Made by a program: the position numbers and the translations under genes
Assembly: GCA_902826515.1 (NCBI GenBank)
Contig: CADEFD010000002.1
Coordinates: 14,203 to 60,975, forward strand
Direction: 5' to 3'
DNA: 46,773 nt
From: an uncultured Acidobacteriota bacterium
GTDB lineage: Bacteria > Acidobacteriota > Vicinamibacteria > Vicinamibacterales > UBA2999
The notes under the pieces: model-generated
Databases searched by the model: none
Seen by the model: only the letters and a program-made list of their open reading frames with translations
Told to the model about the DNA's origin: nothing
Shown: in pieces, positions 23,752 through 31,072 of the stretch
How positions within the stretch are numbered: position 1 is the stretch's first letter
Layout of the letters: the number at the start of each line of letters is the position of its first letter

Positions 23752-23757
23752 TACCCT
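23752..23757 (+). promoter_or_regulatory. Probable -10 box (TACCCT), short or absent leader
   Basis: TACCCT 9 bases before the ATG at 23767; no Shine-Dalgarno site lies between. The same hexamer occurs before the Kelch gene at 41844-41849. Confidence 0.4.
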
Positions 23758-23766
23758 CCAGACACC

Positions 23767-24225
23767 ATGCCGACACCTGCCGTGCGTCTCCGTCTCATCG
23801 ACATCGTCGCCATTGCCGCCGCGCTCTACGCGTCCAGCGTGCTCTTCCCCTTCGCCATCGACAAGCTGACGGGCACCGGCAGTTCGATCGAGGGCTTCGC
23901 GCAGATCGGCGCGGGTCTCGGCGTTGACCCGACGTTCTTCCGGTACTTCGTCGGCGTGCAGGAGCTGCTGGTGGCGCTGGGTCTGGCCGCGTCGCTCGTC
24001 GCGTTTCTGGCCTGGCTGCCGGCCGCGCAGCGGCTGGCCCGGTTCGGCGTGCAGCTGGCGGCCCCCGGACTGGTGGCGACGATGATCGGCGCCCTTGCCA
24101 CCGAATATCTCGTGCGCCCGGGCCAGCAGGACTGGCTGGTGGCGATCGCGCTGCGCCTCATCGCAGTTGGCGTGCCGCTCACCGTGTGGAGCGTCGTGCG
24201 TTTCGGCTGGAGGCCACGGATCTAG
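23767..24225 (+). CDS. DoxX-like membrane protein
   Basis: A 152-residue protein with four predicted membrane segments (about residues 8-30, 58-82, 88-112 and 120-142). The length and the pattern (a segment ending with FAIDKLTG, then GLGVDPTFFRYFVGVQELLVALG) resemble DoxX or DoxX-like proteins, membrane subunits found with quinol-linked or thiosulfate oxidation, though most have no proven role. The annotation is therefore only at family level. Its stop codon overlaps that of the convergent flavin monooxygenase gene within the bases CTAG. Confidence 0.55.
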   Translation: MPTPAVRLRLIDIVAIAAALYASSVLFPFAIDKLTGTGSSIEGFAQIGAGLGVDPTFFRYFVGVQELLVALGLAASLVAFLAWLPAAQRLARFGVQLAAPGLVATMIGALATEYLVRPGQQDWLVAIALRLIAVGVPLTVWSVVRFGWRPRI

Positions 24226-25235
24226 CGCCGCATCACCTGCGCGGCGAAACGCTCCATCTCTTCGGCCTGCGGGCTCATCTGCAGCAGCAGCAAGTCAAGG
24301 CCAGCCGCTTCGTAGGCGTCGATCCGCTCGCGCAGCTGTTCGGGCGTGCCTACGAGGTTCGGCCGCAGGCCGCGGTTCGACACCGCGTATTCCTGGATCT
24401 GCATCTCGCGTTCGAGCTGCGTGCCCGACAGCCAGTCGTTGAAGTTGGCGTAGCCGGCCGGCAGTTCTGACACGGCCGTGATGCGCGCCAGCTCGCGCGC
24501 CGCTTCGGCTTCACTGTCGCGCACGATCGCATAGGCGGCCATGCCATAACGCAGCGGCGCCTTGCCGGTGGCGGCGCGGCGGCGGGCCATGTCGGCGATC
24601 TTCGGCGCCACGACCTCGACCGCATCGCCGTGCATCACGTAGGCGTCACACCGCTCGGCGATGAGCGCCTTGGCGGCCTCGCTTTCACCGCCGGCGTAGA
24701 TGACGGGGGGCCGCGCGGGCTTCGGGGCGCAGATGGCGTGCTCGGTCGTGTAGAACGCGCCACGGAAGTCGAACGTCTCCTCGCGCCACATCCCCTTGAC
24801 GACCGTGAGCCATTCGCCGGTGCGCGCATAACGATCGTCGTGCCGATCGAACGGCAGTCCGAAGCGGCGGGCCTCATCCGCCCACCAGCTCGACACCACG
24901 TTGAGCGCCAGACGGCCGCCGGCGATGTGGTCCACATTTGCCGCCATCTTGGCGAACGCCGCCGGCTGATGAAAGTTGGGGCGCACGGCCACCATCAGCT
25001 CCAGCCTGCTGGTGACGGCGGCCAGTGCCGCCGCCGTGGACCACGCATCGAGCGCGGGCGCGCTGATGCCCTTGATGTCGTTCATGTGCAGTTCGGCGAT
25101 GAGCGACAGGTCGTAGCCCCACTGCTCGGACTTGACGGCGAGGTCGCGGACGTAGGCCCAGGTCGCCTCCATGTGCTCGTCCGGGACATTACGCAGCCAA
25201 CCGCCGAACACCGGCATCCAGTAGCCGTACTTCAT
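24222..25235 (-). CDS. LLM-class flavin monooxygenase (SfnG/SsuD-like)
   Basis: A 337-residue luciferase-like monooxygenase that would use reduced FMN from a partner reductase to oxidise a small substrate. The TIM-barrel pattern is clear: MPVFGGWLRNV at the N terminus, the flavin-site stretch LALNVVSSWWADEARRFG, HDDRYARTGEWLTVVKG, and GGESEAAKALIAERCDAYVM. The region most resembles dimethyl-sulfone and alkanesulfonate monooxygenases, so a sulfur compound is a plausible substrate. No reductase or sulfonate transporter is close by, which makes the substrate uncertain. The start is the ATG at 25235, and the gene is divergent from the YHS protein. Confidence 0.85.
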   Translation of the reverse strand: MKYGYWMPVFGGWLRNVPDEHMEATWAYVRDLAVKSEQWGYDLSLIAELHMNDIKGISAPALDAWSTAAALAAVTSRLELMVAVRPNFHQPAAFAKMAANVDHIAGGRLALNVVSSWWADEARRFGLPFDRHDDRYARTGEWLTVVKGMWREETFDFRGAFYTTEHAICAPKPARPPVIYAGGESEAAKALIAERCDAYVMHGDAVEVVAPKIADMARRRAATGKAPLRYGMAAYAIVRDSEAEAARELARITAVSELPAGYANFNDWLSGTQLEREMQIQEYAVSNRGLRPNLVGTPEQLRERIDAYEAAGLDLLLLQMSPQAEEMERFAAQVMRR

Positions 25236-25365
25236 GATGTCGTCACACTTCCGGTCCGCACCCACATCGTGCCTGCATCGATGCTCGCGGCGGCGGCAAG
25301 GTTTCAGCCGGCGGCACCGCGCACCGCGCAGACACGTCGCACCACGCGCCGACATCTGAGCGGGC

Positions 25366-25836
25366 ATGACGATGATTCGCGCGTGGTTCGCCGCATTGAC
25401 CTTCATCATCGGAGCCGCGATGCCAGCGCTGGCACAGGGGCCGCCGGCATCAGCGGTGAACGTGGATGCCGAGGGTGTCGCCCTGCATGGACACGACCCG
25501 GTGGCCTACTTCACCGAGGGCAAGGCCGTGCCCGGGGTGGCGCGATTCGAACACCAGTGGAACGGGGCGCGCTGGCGGTTTGCGAACGCGGCCAATCGCG
25601 ATGCGTTCGCGAAGGCGCCCGACAAGTACGCGCCGCAGTTCGGCGGCTACTGCTCGTGGGCCGTCAGCCGCAACTACACGGCGGATGTCGACCCCAACGC
25701 GTTCGCGGTCGTGAACGGCAAGCTGTACCTCAACTACTCGACCGACGTGCAGACCCGCTGGCGGGTCGATCGCGACGGCAACATCACGAAGGCCGAAGGC
25801 AACTGGCCCGGCCTGCGGGCCAGGGCGCCGAAGTAG
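25366..25836 (+). CDS. Exported YHS-domain protein
   Basis: A 156-residue exported protein with signal peptide (cleavage near PALAQG). The YHS-like region spans about residues 32-110: VALHGHDPVAYFTEGKAV, ARFEHQWNGARWRFANAANRD, and KYAPQFGGYCSWAVSRN, with one Cys. YHS proteins of this exported kind are common next to metal or redox genes and probably bind a metal. The ATG at 25372 would also leave an intact signal peptide. It ends 9 bases from the convergent large hydrolase gene. Confidence 0.8.
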   Translation: MTMIRAWFAALTFIIGAAMPALAQGPPASAVNVDAEGVALHGHDPVAYFTEGKAVPGVARFEHQWNGARWRFANAANRDAFAKAPDKYAPQFGGYCSWAVSRNYTADVDPNAFAVVNGKLYLNYSTDVQTRWRVDRDGNITKAEGNWPGLRARAPK

Positions 25837-25845
25837 GCTCCGGCG

Positions 25846-27741
25846 TCAGCGAGGCCAGTGCGCGTCGATTCTCGATCGCACGCTCGCGGCGTCCTCCGGC
25901 AGCAGGTATCCGCCCTTCACCAGGGCGTCGGTGACGGCAGAGGCCTTCGCCAGATACGCGTCCTTCGTGGGGTAGCGTTCTTCCACGCTGAGGCGCGGAT
26001 CGCCTGCCGTCTCGCGCCCGGCCTTCGTCGTCGCGAACGGCAGCGCCATGCCGAGCAGATTCACGAGCTGATTCGTGCCGCCAATCGAGGCGTTGCGGAA
26101 GTTCCAGCCGGTGTACGTGGCCATCGGCACCTGCTGCTCCGCCGTGCGGATGCCGGCCAGCTCGTTGCCATCGGCATCCACCTGCGGCACGAGAAACGGC
26201 AGGTTGCGGCCATCCACGCGCGGTCCCTGGATGAGGGCGGGGCTCTGCACGCCGGGCAGCGTCGGGAACCGGAGCTTCGTGACCGGCACGAGCGTGCCGC
26301 CGGCGATCGTCGGCACCTGCGAGGGCGGCGGCGGCGTGCCGTTCACCACCCAGTCGGTCATCCCTGCAAGCAGCGCGCGCATCGTCCACCAGTACTCGAG
26401 CGGATTGGCCGGCTGCTGCCCCTGTCCGCCGGCCGGCACGGGGAACGGCGCCGACGAATGCTGCGCGCCGGTCAAGAAATAGGCGCGCACGTTCGGCGGC
26501 AGCACGAGATCACGTTTGCCGTCGGGTGTCGTGTGAACGAGCGCCGCGGCACGTCCGCCGCCCCAGTACTCCACCGCGGTGTTCGTGAACATCACCTTCG
26601 GCTGCGTGGCCCGCGCGCGGGCGTTGTCGAGCAGGCCGTCGGTGCGCCGCGATGCCGGATCGCGCTCGGCGCTCGTGGCGAACGGGAACTGCGTGGTCGA
26701 GTACATCGAGAGCGCCGTGGGCTGGGCGCCACGCACGTTGATGCTGAGGCGCGCCGCGCCGGCGATGTGCACCATCACGCCGTCGAGCACCTGCCGTCCC
26801 TGTTCGTCGGTGTTGAAGCCGTCGTAGAGGAAGCTGCGCAGGAACCGGCCGCTCTGCGAGGAGCCGAAGCCGATGAGTTTCTCCGCCTTGGCCACGGCGT
26901 CGGGCGCGTGTTTGATCCACGTCGCGAAATCGCGGTACGCGGCGAGTCCCAGCCCCGACACCGGCCATTCTGTCGGGCGATAGATGAGTTCGTAGGTGCG
27001 GCCCTTCTCGAAGCCGCCGGTGAGCGTGATCTGGTTGCCGCGCATCGTGAAGCGCTCGCGCGCGATGACGGTCTTCGCGCCGAACTCGCCGTCGCGCACG
27101 CTGAGCGTGGTGTCGCGCGCGTTGTCGTCGGTGGGCCGGTAGCCGGCCAGGTCGCCCACGGTCTGCGGACCGTCGTCGTTCGGGGTGAAGCTGGCGCGGA
27201 TGACGTCCGACACCCCGCGCGCCGACGGGATATGGATGGCCATGCCGGCGCCGCGTTCCGCCTCGCCCTGGCGGCCGCTGACCCGGCGGATGTCGAACTC
27301 CCAGCCCACCCACACCACGGTGTAGCCGCGCCGCATCAGGAAGCCGTCGCCGAGGTCGGCGTCGGTGACGGGGTCGTTCGTCGCGCCGCGATTGAAGCCG
27401 CCGAGCACGATCTTGCGGCCGCGGTTGAGCACGTCCACGAGCGCCACGCCGTTCGACGTTGCGGCGTCGAGCGGGCGCAGGATGTAGACGTCGCTCGAGA
27501 ACTCGACCTTGCCGTCGAGGTTCACGGGGGCCTTGTCCACGTCGGCGATCACAGCGTTGCCGGGGGCGCGCGGGTTCACGGCGAAGTGTGCGATGCCGAC
27601 GATCTTCTCGTAGCCGGAGTTGCCGATGGGCACGCGGCTCGTGATCTCGAACCGCGTCACATCCGCGCCGGCCGGGCCGGCGGCCACGACGAGCAGGCAG
27701 ACGACGACCAGGGAGCGCGGGAGGGCGAGGAACCTCGACAT
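25846..27741 (-). CDS. Large exported alpha/beta-hydrolase-domain protein
   Basis: A 631-residue exported protein with a signal peptide (hydrophobic core LVVVCLLVVAAG, cleavage near GADV). It matches the large alpha/beta-hydrolase domain family (Abhydrolase_10). The likely nucleophile elbow is LIGFGSSQSGRFLRSF, followed by the family stretch YDGFNTDEQGRQVLDGVMVH. Other conserved-looking parts are TGAQHSSAPFPV and NPLEYWWTMRALL with a C-terminal His. The substrate is unknown; relatives are usually called only hydrolase domain proteins. The start is supported by the signal peptide and by a TATACT box 7 bases upstream. It overlaps nothing; the methyltransferase gene upstream ends 50 bases away. 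Confidence 0.8.
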   Translation of the reverse strand: MSRFLALPRSLVVVCLLVVAAGPAGADVTRFEITSRVPIGNSGYEKIVGIAHFAVNPRAPGNAVIADVDKAPVNLDGKVEFSSDVYILRPLDAATSNGVALVDVLNRGRKIVLGGFNRGATNDPVTDADLGDGFLMRRGYTVVWVGWEFDIRRVSGRQGEAERGAGMAIHIPSARGVSDVIRASFTPNDDGPQTVGDLAGYRPTDDNARDTTLSVRDGEFGAKTVIARERFTMRGNQITLTGGFEKGRTYELIYRPTEWPVSGLGLAAYRDFATWIKHAPDAVAKAEKLIGFGSSQSGRFLRSFLYDGFNTDEQGRQVLDGVMVHIAGAARLSINVRGAQPTALSMYSTTQFPFATSAERDPASRRTDGLLDNARARATQPKVMFTNTAVEYWGGGRAAALVHTTPDGKRDLVLPPNVRAYFLTGAQHSSAPFPVPAGGQGQQPANPLEYWWTMRALLAGMTDWVVNGTPPPPSQVPTIAGGTLVPVTKLRFPTLPGVQSPALIQGPRVDGRNLPFLVPQVDADGNELAGIRTAEQQVPMATYTGWNFRNASIGGTNQLVNLLGMALPFATTKAGRETAGDPRLSVEERYPTKDAYLAKASAVTDALVKGGYLLPEDAASVRSRIDAHWPR

Positions 27742-27748
27742 GCGGCGC

Positions 27749-27754
27749 AGTATA
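27749..27754 (-). promoter_or_regulatory. Probable -10 box (TATACT) of a leaderless transcript
   Basis: TATACT on the minus strand, 7 bases before the ATG at 27741, with no ribosome binding site between. Confidence 0.5.
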
Positions 27755-27791
27755 GTGCGCCGCGTTCGAAGCGTGCCGGTGCGGGTGTTGC

Positions 27792-28637
27792 CTACTCGGG
27801 CTTCTTCTGGGCGACGAGACGCACGAGCCGGGTCGTCTGCGGGTCCCATTCGGACACCGCCTCGGTATCTTCGAAGCGCAGGATCCTGAAGGACGAGAAC
27901 GCGCCGAGCAGGTCCGCGGGATCGATGTCCACGGGGCGGCGCTGCGGCGCGCTCCGGTCGGACGCGAAGCTCTCGACCACGACCACCCCTCCGGGTCGCA
28001 GCGCCCGAAGCAGGCGCGCCGAGTAGGCCGGCGAGGCAATGATGCCCGGGCCGTAAATCACCGCGACCAGGTCCCACTGATTCGTGCCGAGGTCGAACTG
28101 CTCGTCGCTGCTCTGCACCGCGGTGAGGCTGACGCCGGCGCGGGCGGCCTGGGCCCGGGCCACGGCCAGGCCTTCGGCGGAGACATCGAAACCCGTGACC
28201 GTCCAGCCCTTCGCGGCGAGCGCGACGGCGTTGCGTCCTTGCCCCATGCCGACGTCGAGGGCCCGGCCCGCAGGGCGGCCCGCGATGGCCGCCATCAGCA
28301 GCGCGCTCGGCGCGGTCGAGAAGTTGGGCGTGGCGCTGGCGTAGATGCGATCGAACATCAGCGGCCAGGCGTCGTTGCGGTCGCGCATGAGGCGCATCAC
28401 GATGCCCATCTCGCGGCCGGCGTCCGCGGGGGATCGCCCGTCGGCGCCGAGGCTCTTCTGATAACCCTGCAGGATCTCGAGCGGTCCACTCGCCGCTGGT
28501 GCGGCCCGCAGCCAGGCAAGAAAGCGCGCCCACGCCGCATCGTCGGAGGTCTGGGCGTGCACGGCGAGAGCCGAGACGAGCACACACGCCAGCGCGGCGC
28601 CAATCACACTGCGTCGCGAGGCGGGAATGATGGTCAT
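27792..28637 (-). CDS. Exported class I SAM-dependent methyltransferase
   Basis: A 281-residue protein with a clear Rossmann methyltransferase domain: ALDVGMGQGRNAVALAA (SAM loop), VTGFDVSAEGLAVARAQ (acidic residue), WDLVAVIYGPGI and RALRPGGVVVVESF. What is odd is the N terminus: a signal-peptide-like segment ending VHAQ, preceded by SRRSVIG, a pattern close to the twin-arginine motif. If real, a folded methyltransferase would be exported, although SAM is not expected outside the cytoplasm. Retention as a membrane-anchored cytoplasmic enzyme is an alternative. A TATGCT box stands 5 bases before the start. Confidence 0.8.
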   Translation of the reverse strand: MTIIPASRRSVIGAALACVLVSALAVHAQTSDDAAWARFLAWLRAAPAASGPLEILQGYQKSLGADGRSPADAGREMGIVMRLMRDRNDAWPLMFDRIYASATPNFSTAPSALLMAAIAGRPAGRALDVGMGQGRNAVALAAKGWTVTGFDVSAEGLAVARAQAARAGVSLTAVQSSDEQFDLGTNQWDLVAVIYGPGIIASPAYSARLLRALRPGGVVVVESFASDRSAPQRRPVDIDPADLLGAFSSFRILRFEDTEAVSEWDPQTTRLVRLVAQKKPE

Positions 28638-28642
28638 GCGGC

Positions 28643-28648
28643 AGCATA
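28643..28648 (-). promoter_or_regulatory. Probable -10 box (TATGCT) of a leaderless transcript
   Basis: TATGCT on the minus strand, 5 bases before the ATG at 28637. It is close to the divergent box at 28674-28679. Confidence 0.45.
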
Positions 28649-28673
28649 GCGCAGAGTTCGGGACCAGTCGCGA

Positions 28674-28679
28674 TACGCT
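28674..28679 (+). promoter_or_regulatory. Probable -10 box (TACGCT) before a short leader ORF
   Basis: TACGCT lies 6 bases before an ATG at 28686 that opens an 8-codon reading frame ending in an overlap with the ybaK start. Confidence 0.4.
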
Positions 28680-28685
28680 GGCGGC

Positions 28686-28712
28686 ATGCACCAGCGTGGG
28701 TGTCCTCTATGA
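28686..28712 (+). CDS. Possible 8-codon leader ORF coupled to ybaK
   Basis: The frame reads Met-His-Gln-Arg-Gly-Cys-Pro-Leu-stop. Its TGA overlaps the ATG of the YbaK-like gene (ATGA), and a -10-like box sits 6 bases before its ATG. If transcription is leaderless, ribosomes would start here and reinitiate at ybaK. It is very short, so chance is not excluded. Confidence 0.3.
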   Translation: MHQRGCPL

Positions 28713-29170
28713 GCCTCCAGTCCGTCGTGTCGTTCCTGGCCGCTCACGCGCCCGACATTGCCGTCATCGAACTCCAGGCCAGTACCGCCACCGTCGCGCA
28801 GGCGGCCGAGGCCCACGGCGTGGAACCGGGGCGCATCGCCAAGACCCTGTCGCTACGTATGGGCGGCGAGGTCGTGCTGCTCGTGACCCGCGGCGACGCC
28901 CGGCTCGACAACCAGAAGTTCAAGGCGGCGTTCCGCGCCAAGCCGACGATGCTCGACGCATCGGAGGTGGAGGCGGAAACCGGGCATCCGGTGGGCGGCG
29001 TGAGCCCGCTCGGGCTGCCGCGTCCGCTGCGCGTCTACCTCGATGTCTCGCTCAGGGCGTTCGAGGAGGTGCTGCCGGCGGCTGGCGCCACCAACGCGGC
29101 GGTGCGGATTGCCCCCGAACGCCTGGCGACGCTCACCGGCGCCACGTGGGTGGATGTGACCCGCTCCTGA
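28709..29170 (+). CDS. YbaK/EbsC-type aminoacyl-tRNA deacylase
   Basis: A 153-residue cytoplasmic protein of the YbaK/ProX superfamily, which removes wrongly attached amino acids (for example Cys) from tRNA(Pro). Seen motifs are RIAKTLSLRMGGEVVLLVT with the conserved Lys, RLDNQKFKAAF, the Gly-Gly-Val-Ser-Pro-Leu-Gly loop (VGGVSPLGLP), and a C-terminal APERLATLTGATWVDVT. The full family length is about 155-160, so it is complete. It has an ATG that overlaps the stop of the short leader ORF. It is divergent from the exported methyltransferase. Confidence 0.88.
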   Translation: MSLQSVVSFLAAHAPDIAVIELQASTATVAQAAEAHGVEPGRIAKTLSLRMGGEVVLLVTRGDARLDNQKFKAAFRAKPTMLDASEVEAETGHPVGGVSPLGLPRPLRVYLDVSLRAFEEVLPAAGATNAAVRIAPERLATLTGATWVDVTRS

Positions 29171-29205
29171 ATCCCCGGCCGGCCGCGCGTGGTCTAACAG
29201 CGATA

Positions 29206-29991
29206 ATGAGCGCCTTGGAATACGAGCGCTTCGCCGACATCTACCGCGTCTGGACGGCCACGGCCGGCTCCACCCACGCCAACCATCCGTTCTACGTCGA
29301 GGCGTATCTCGCCGCCGGCGGACCGGTGGTGGAACTGGGCGTGGGTGACGGACGCATCGCGGTGGACGCGGCGGTGCGCGGCTGCCACGTCGTGGGCGTG
29401 GACCTGTCGCCGGCGATGCTGGCCCTCTGCCGCGACCGCGCCGCCGCCGCCGGCGTGCGCGATCGCCTCACGCTGCTGCAGGGCGACTTTCGCAGCTTCG
29501 AGCTGCCCGAACCAGCCGCGCTCATTGCGCTGCCGTATCACAGCCTCGGCCACCTCACGACGCTCGACGCGAAGCGCGAGGCCCTGCGCCACATCCACAC
29601 GCAGCTGCGGCCCGGGGGCCGGTTCGTCTTCGACGACTTCCTGATGACGCCCGATCGGCTCGACCACATGCGGCGCGTGCAGCTGCGCGCCGAATACGAC
29701 ACGCCTGAGGGCCAGCACGCGCTGCTCTGGGTCACGTCGCTCATCGACGAAGGCGCGCAGACGATGCGTGTCGTCACCTGGGAAGACCTGCTCGACGAGG
29801 ACGGCGTGATGATGCGCCGCCGTTATCGTCCGCTGTCACTGAGCTGGATCACGCCGGCGCAGGCCGCGGCGCTGCTCGCCGACGCCGGCTTCACGGTGGA
29901 ACGCTGCCTCGGGGCCTTCGACGGCACGCCGTTCGTGGACGACACGGCCGAGGAACAAATCTGGATCGCACGGAAGGACGCGGCGGCATGA
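29206..29991 (+). CDS. Class I SAM-dependent methyltransferase
   Basis: A 261-residue cytoplasmic methyltransferase: the SAM loop is VVELGVGDGRIAVDAA, the acidic residue follows in VVGVDLSPAMLALCRD, then LLQGDFRSFELPEP, and the fourth strand LRPGGRFVFDDFLM. Substrate is unknown; the family covers many small-molecule and protein targets. Its stop overlaps the ATG of folB (ATGA), making it the first gene of a tight operon running to 32795. Its linkage with two pterin-type genes may be meaningful but is not proof of a pterin substrate. Confidence 0.85.
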   Translation: MSALEYERFADIYRVWTATAGSTHANHPFYVEAYLAAGGPVVELGVGDGRIAVDAAVRGCHVVGVDLSPAMLALCRDRAAAAGVRDRLTLLQGDFRSFELPEPAALIALPYHSLGHLTTLDAKREALRHIHTQLRPGGRFVFDDFLMTPDRLDHMRRVQLRAEYDTPEGQHALLWVTSLIDEGAQTMRVVTWEDLLDEDGVMMRRRYRPLSLSWITPAQAAALLADAGFTVERCLGAFDGTPFVDDTAEEQIWIARKDAAA

Positions 29992-30344
29992 CGGGCACGA
30001 CCGGACTGAAGCACCTGCAGGTGGACTGCATCATCGGCATCTATCCGCACGAGCGGGCCGCCACGCAGACCGTCTACCTCGACATCGAACTCGACTACGA
30101 CTTCGCCGCGCCGGCGGCCTCCGATGCGATTGCGGACGCGGTGGACTACGACGGCATCGCCGCCGCTGTCACCAGGCTGCTGCAGGAATCGCGGTTCCAG
30201 TTGATCGAGACGATGGCCGAACGGGCGGCCGCGCAACTGCTCGCCGACGTGCCCGCGGCCACCGCCGTGCGCATCGAGGTGCGGAAACCCGCCGCCGTGC
30301 CGGCCGCCGCGTGTTCGTTCGTGCGCGTGGAGCGCCGGCGATGA
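29988..30344 (+). CDS. folB: Dihydroneopterin aldolase
   Basis: A 118-residue enzyme of the tunnelling-fold family that converts 7,8-dihydroneopterin to 6-hydroxymethyl-dihydropterin and glycolaldehyde in folate synthesis. Conserved parts are VDCIIGIYPHERAATQTVYLD (the Gly-Ile-x-x-x-Glu-Arg motif), DYDGIAAAVTRLL, and FQLIETMAERAA with the catalytic-site Glu-Thr. It overlaps both neighbours by four bases (ATGA). The length and motifs match FolB well. A FolX-like epimerase is an alternative; the next gene, a pteridine-reductase-like SDR, would suit either. Confidence 0.85.
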   Translation: MTGTTGLKHLQVDCIIGIYPHERAATQTVYLDIELDYDFAAPAASDAIADAVDYDGIAAAVTRLLQESRFQLIETMAERAAAQLLADVPAATAVRIEVRKPAAVPAAACSFVRVERRR

Positions 30345-31072
30345 GCGCCGCACCGGATCGCCGCGTGGCCGTGGTCACCGGTGGCGCCAGGCGGCTCGGC
30401 CGCCACCTGTGCCTGTCGCTGGCGACGCGCGGCTACGACGTCGTCATCTTCTATCGTTCGTCCGACGACGACGCCCGCACGCTCGAAGAGGAGATTGCGG
30501 CAGCCGGTCACCGCGCACGCGCCGTCAAGGTGGACGTGGCCGACAAACATGCCGTGGCCGCGGCCTTTGCCGGCATCGGCGCCGCCGAAGGACGCGTGGA
30601 CCTGCTCGTGAACAACGTCGGCAACTACAACCCGCAGGACGTGACCGCGCTCGATCCGGACGTGTGGGACGAGACCATCGCCGCGAACCTCTCCGGCGCG
30701 TACTACTGCTGCCACGGCGCGCTGACCCTGATGCCGGACGGCGGCAACATCATCAACATCGGCATGGCGGGCCTCGAAGGCATCCGCGCGAACACGCGCG
30801 GCGCCGACTACTACGTGAGCAAGACCGGTCTGCTCGTGCTCACACGCGCGCTGGCCGCCGCCTACGCGCCGCGGCAGATTCGCGTCAACATGGTGTCGCC
30901 CGGACAGCTCGAGAACTCGGTGGATCTGCCGCCGGCCGATGAAATCAGCCGCTGGGTGCCGATGGGCCGCTCCGGCACGCTCGACGACATCGCCCAGGCC
31001 GTGCACTACCTGCTCGATGCGACTTATGTGACCGGCCAGAACATCGACGTCGCGGGCGGCTACCGGCTCTGA
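30341..31072 (+). CDS. Pteridine-reductase-like short-chain dehydrogenase
   Basis: A 243-residue SDR. Its NADP-binding motif is TGGARRLGRHL, which fits the TGxxxRxG signature of pteridine reductases (PTR1) and FolM rather than the usual TGxxxGxG. The catalytic residues are Tyr and Lys in YYVSKTGL, with Asn in LVNNVGNY. FolM reduces dihydromonapterin and dihydrofolate, and can replace dihydrofolate reductase. The gene sits directly downstream of folB with an ATGA overlap, which supports a role in pterin or folate reduction. No separate dihydrofolate reductase gene is visible in the window. Confidence 0.8.
   Translation: MSAAPDRRVAVVTGGARRLGRHLCLSLATRGYDVVIFYRSSDDDARTLEEEIAAAGHRARAVKVDVADKHAVAAAFAGIGAAEGRVDLLVNNVGNYNPQDVTALDPDVWDETIAANLSGAYYCCHGALTLMPDGGNIINIGMAGLEGIRANTRGADYYVSKTGLLVLTRALAAAYAPRQIRVNMVSPGQLENSVDLPPADEISRWVPMGRSGTLDDIAQAVHYLLDATYVTGQNIDVAGGYRL

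Noticed and set aside
23652-23766. ECF42 promoter upstream of the YCII gene
   Set aside because: CGTCGA-like and TATAGT-like strings are present but the spacing does not allow a confident -35/-10 assignment.
27742-28647. Upstream extension of the large hydrolase frame through the methyltransferase gene
   Set aside because: The extension is out of frame with clear methyltransferase motifs; the signal peptide starts at 27741.
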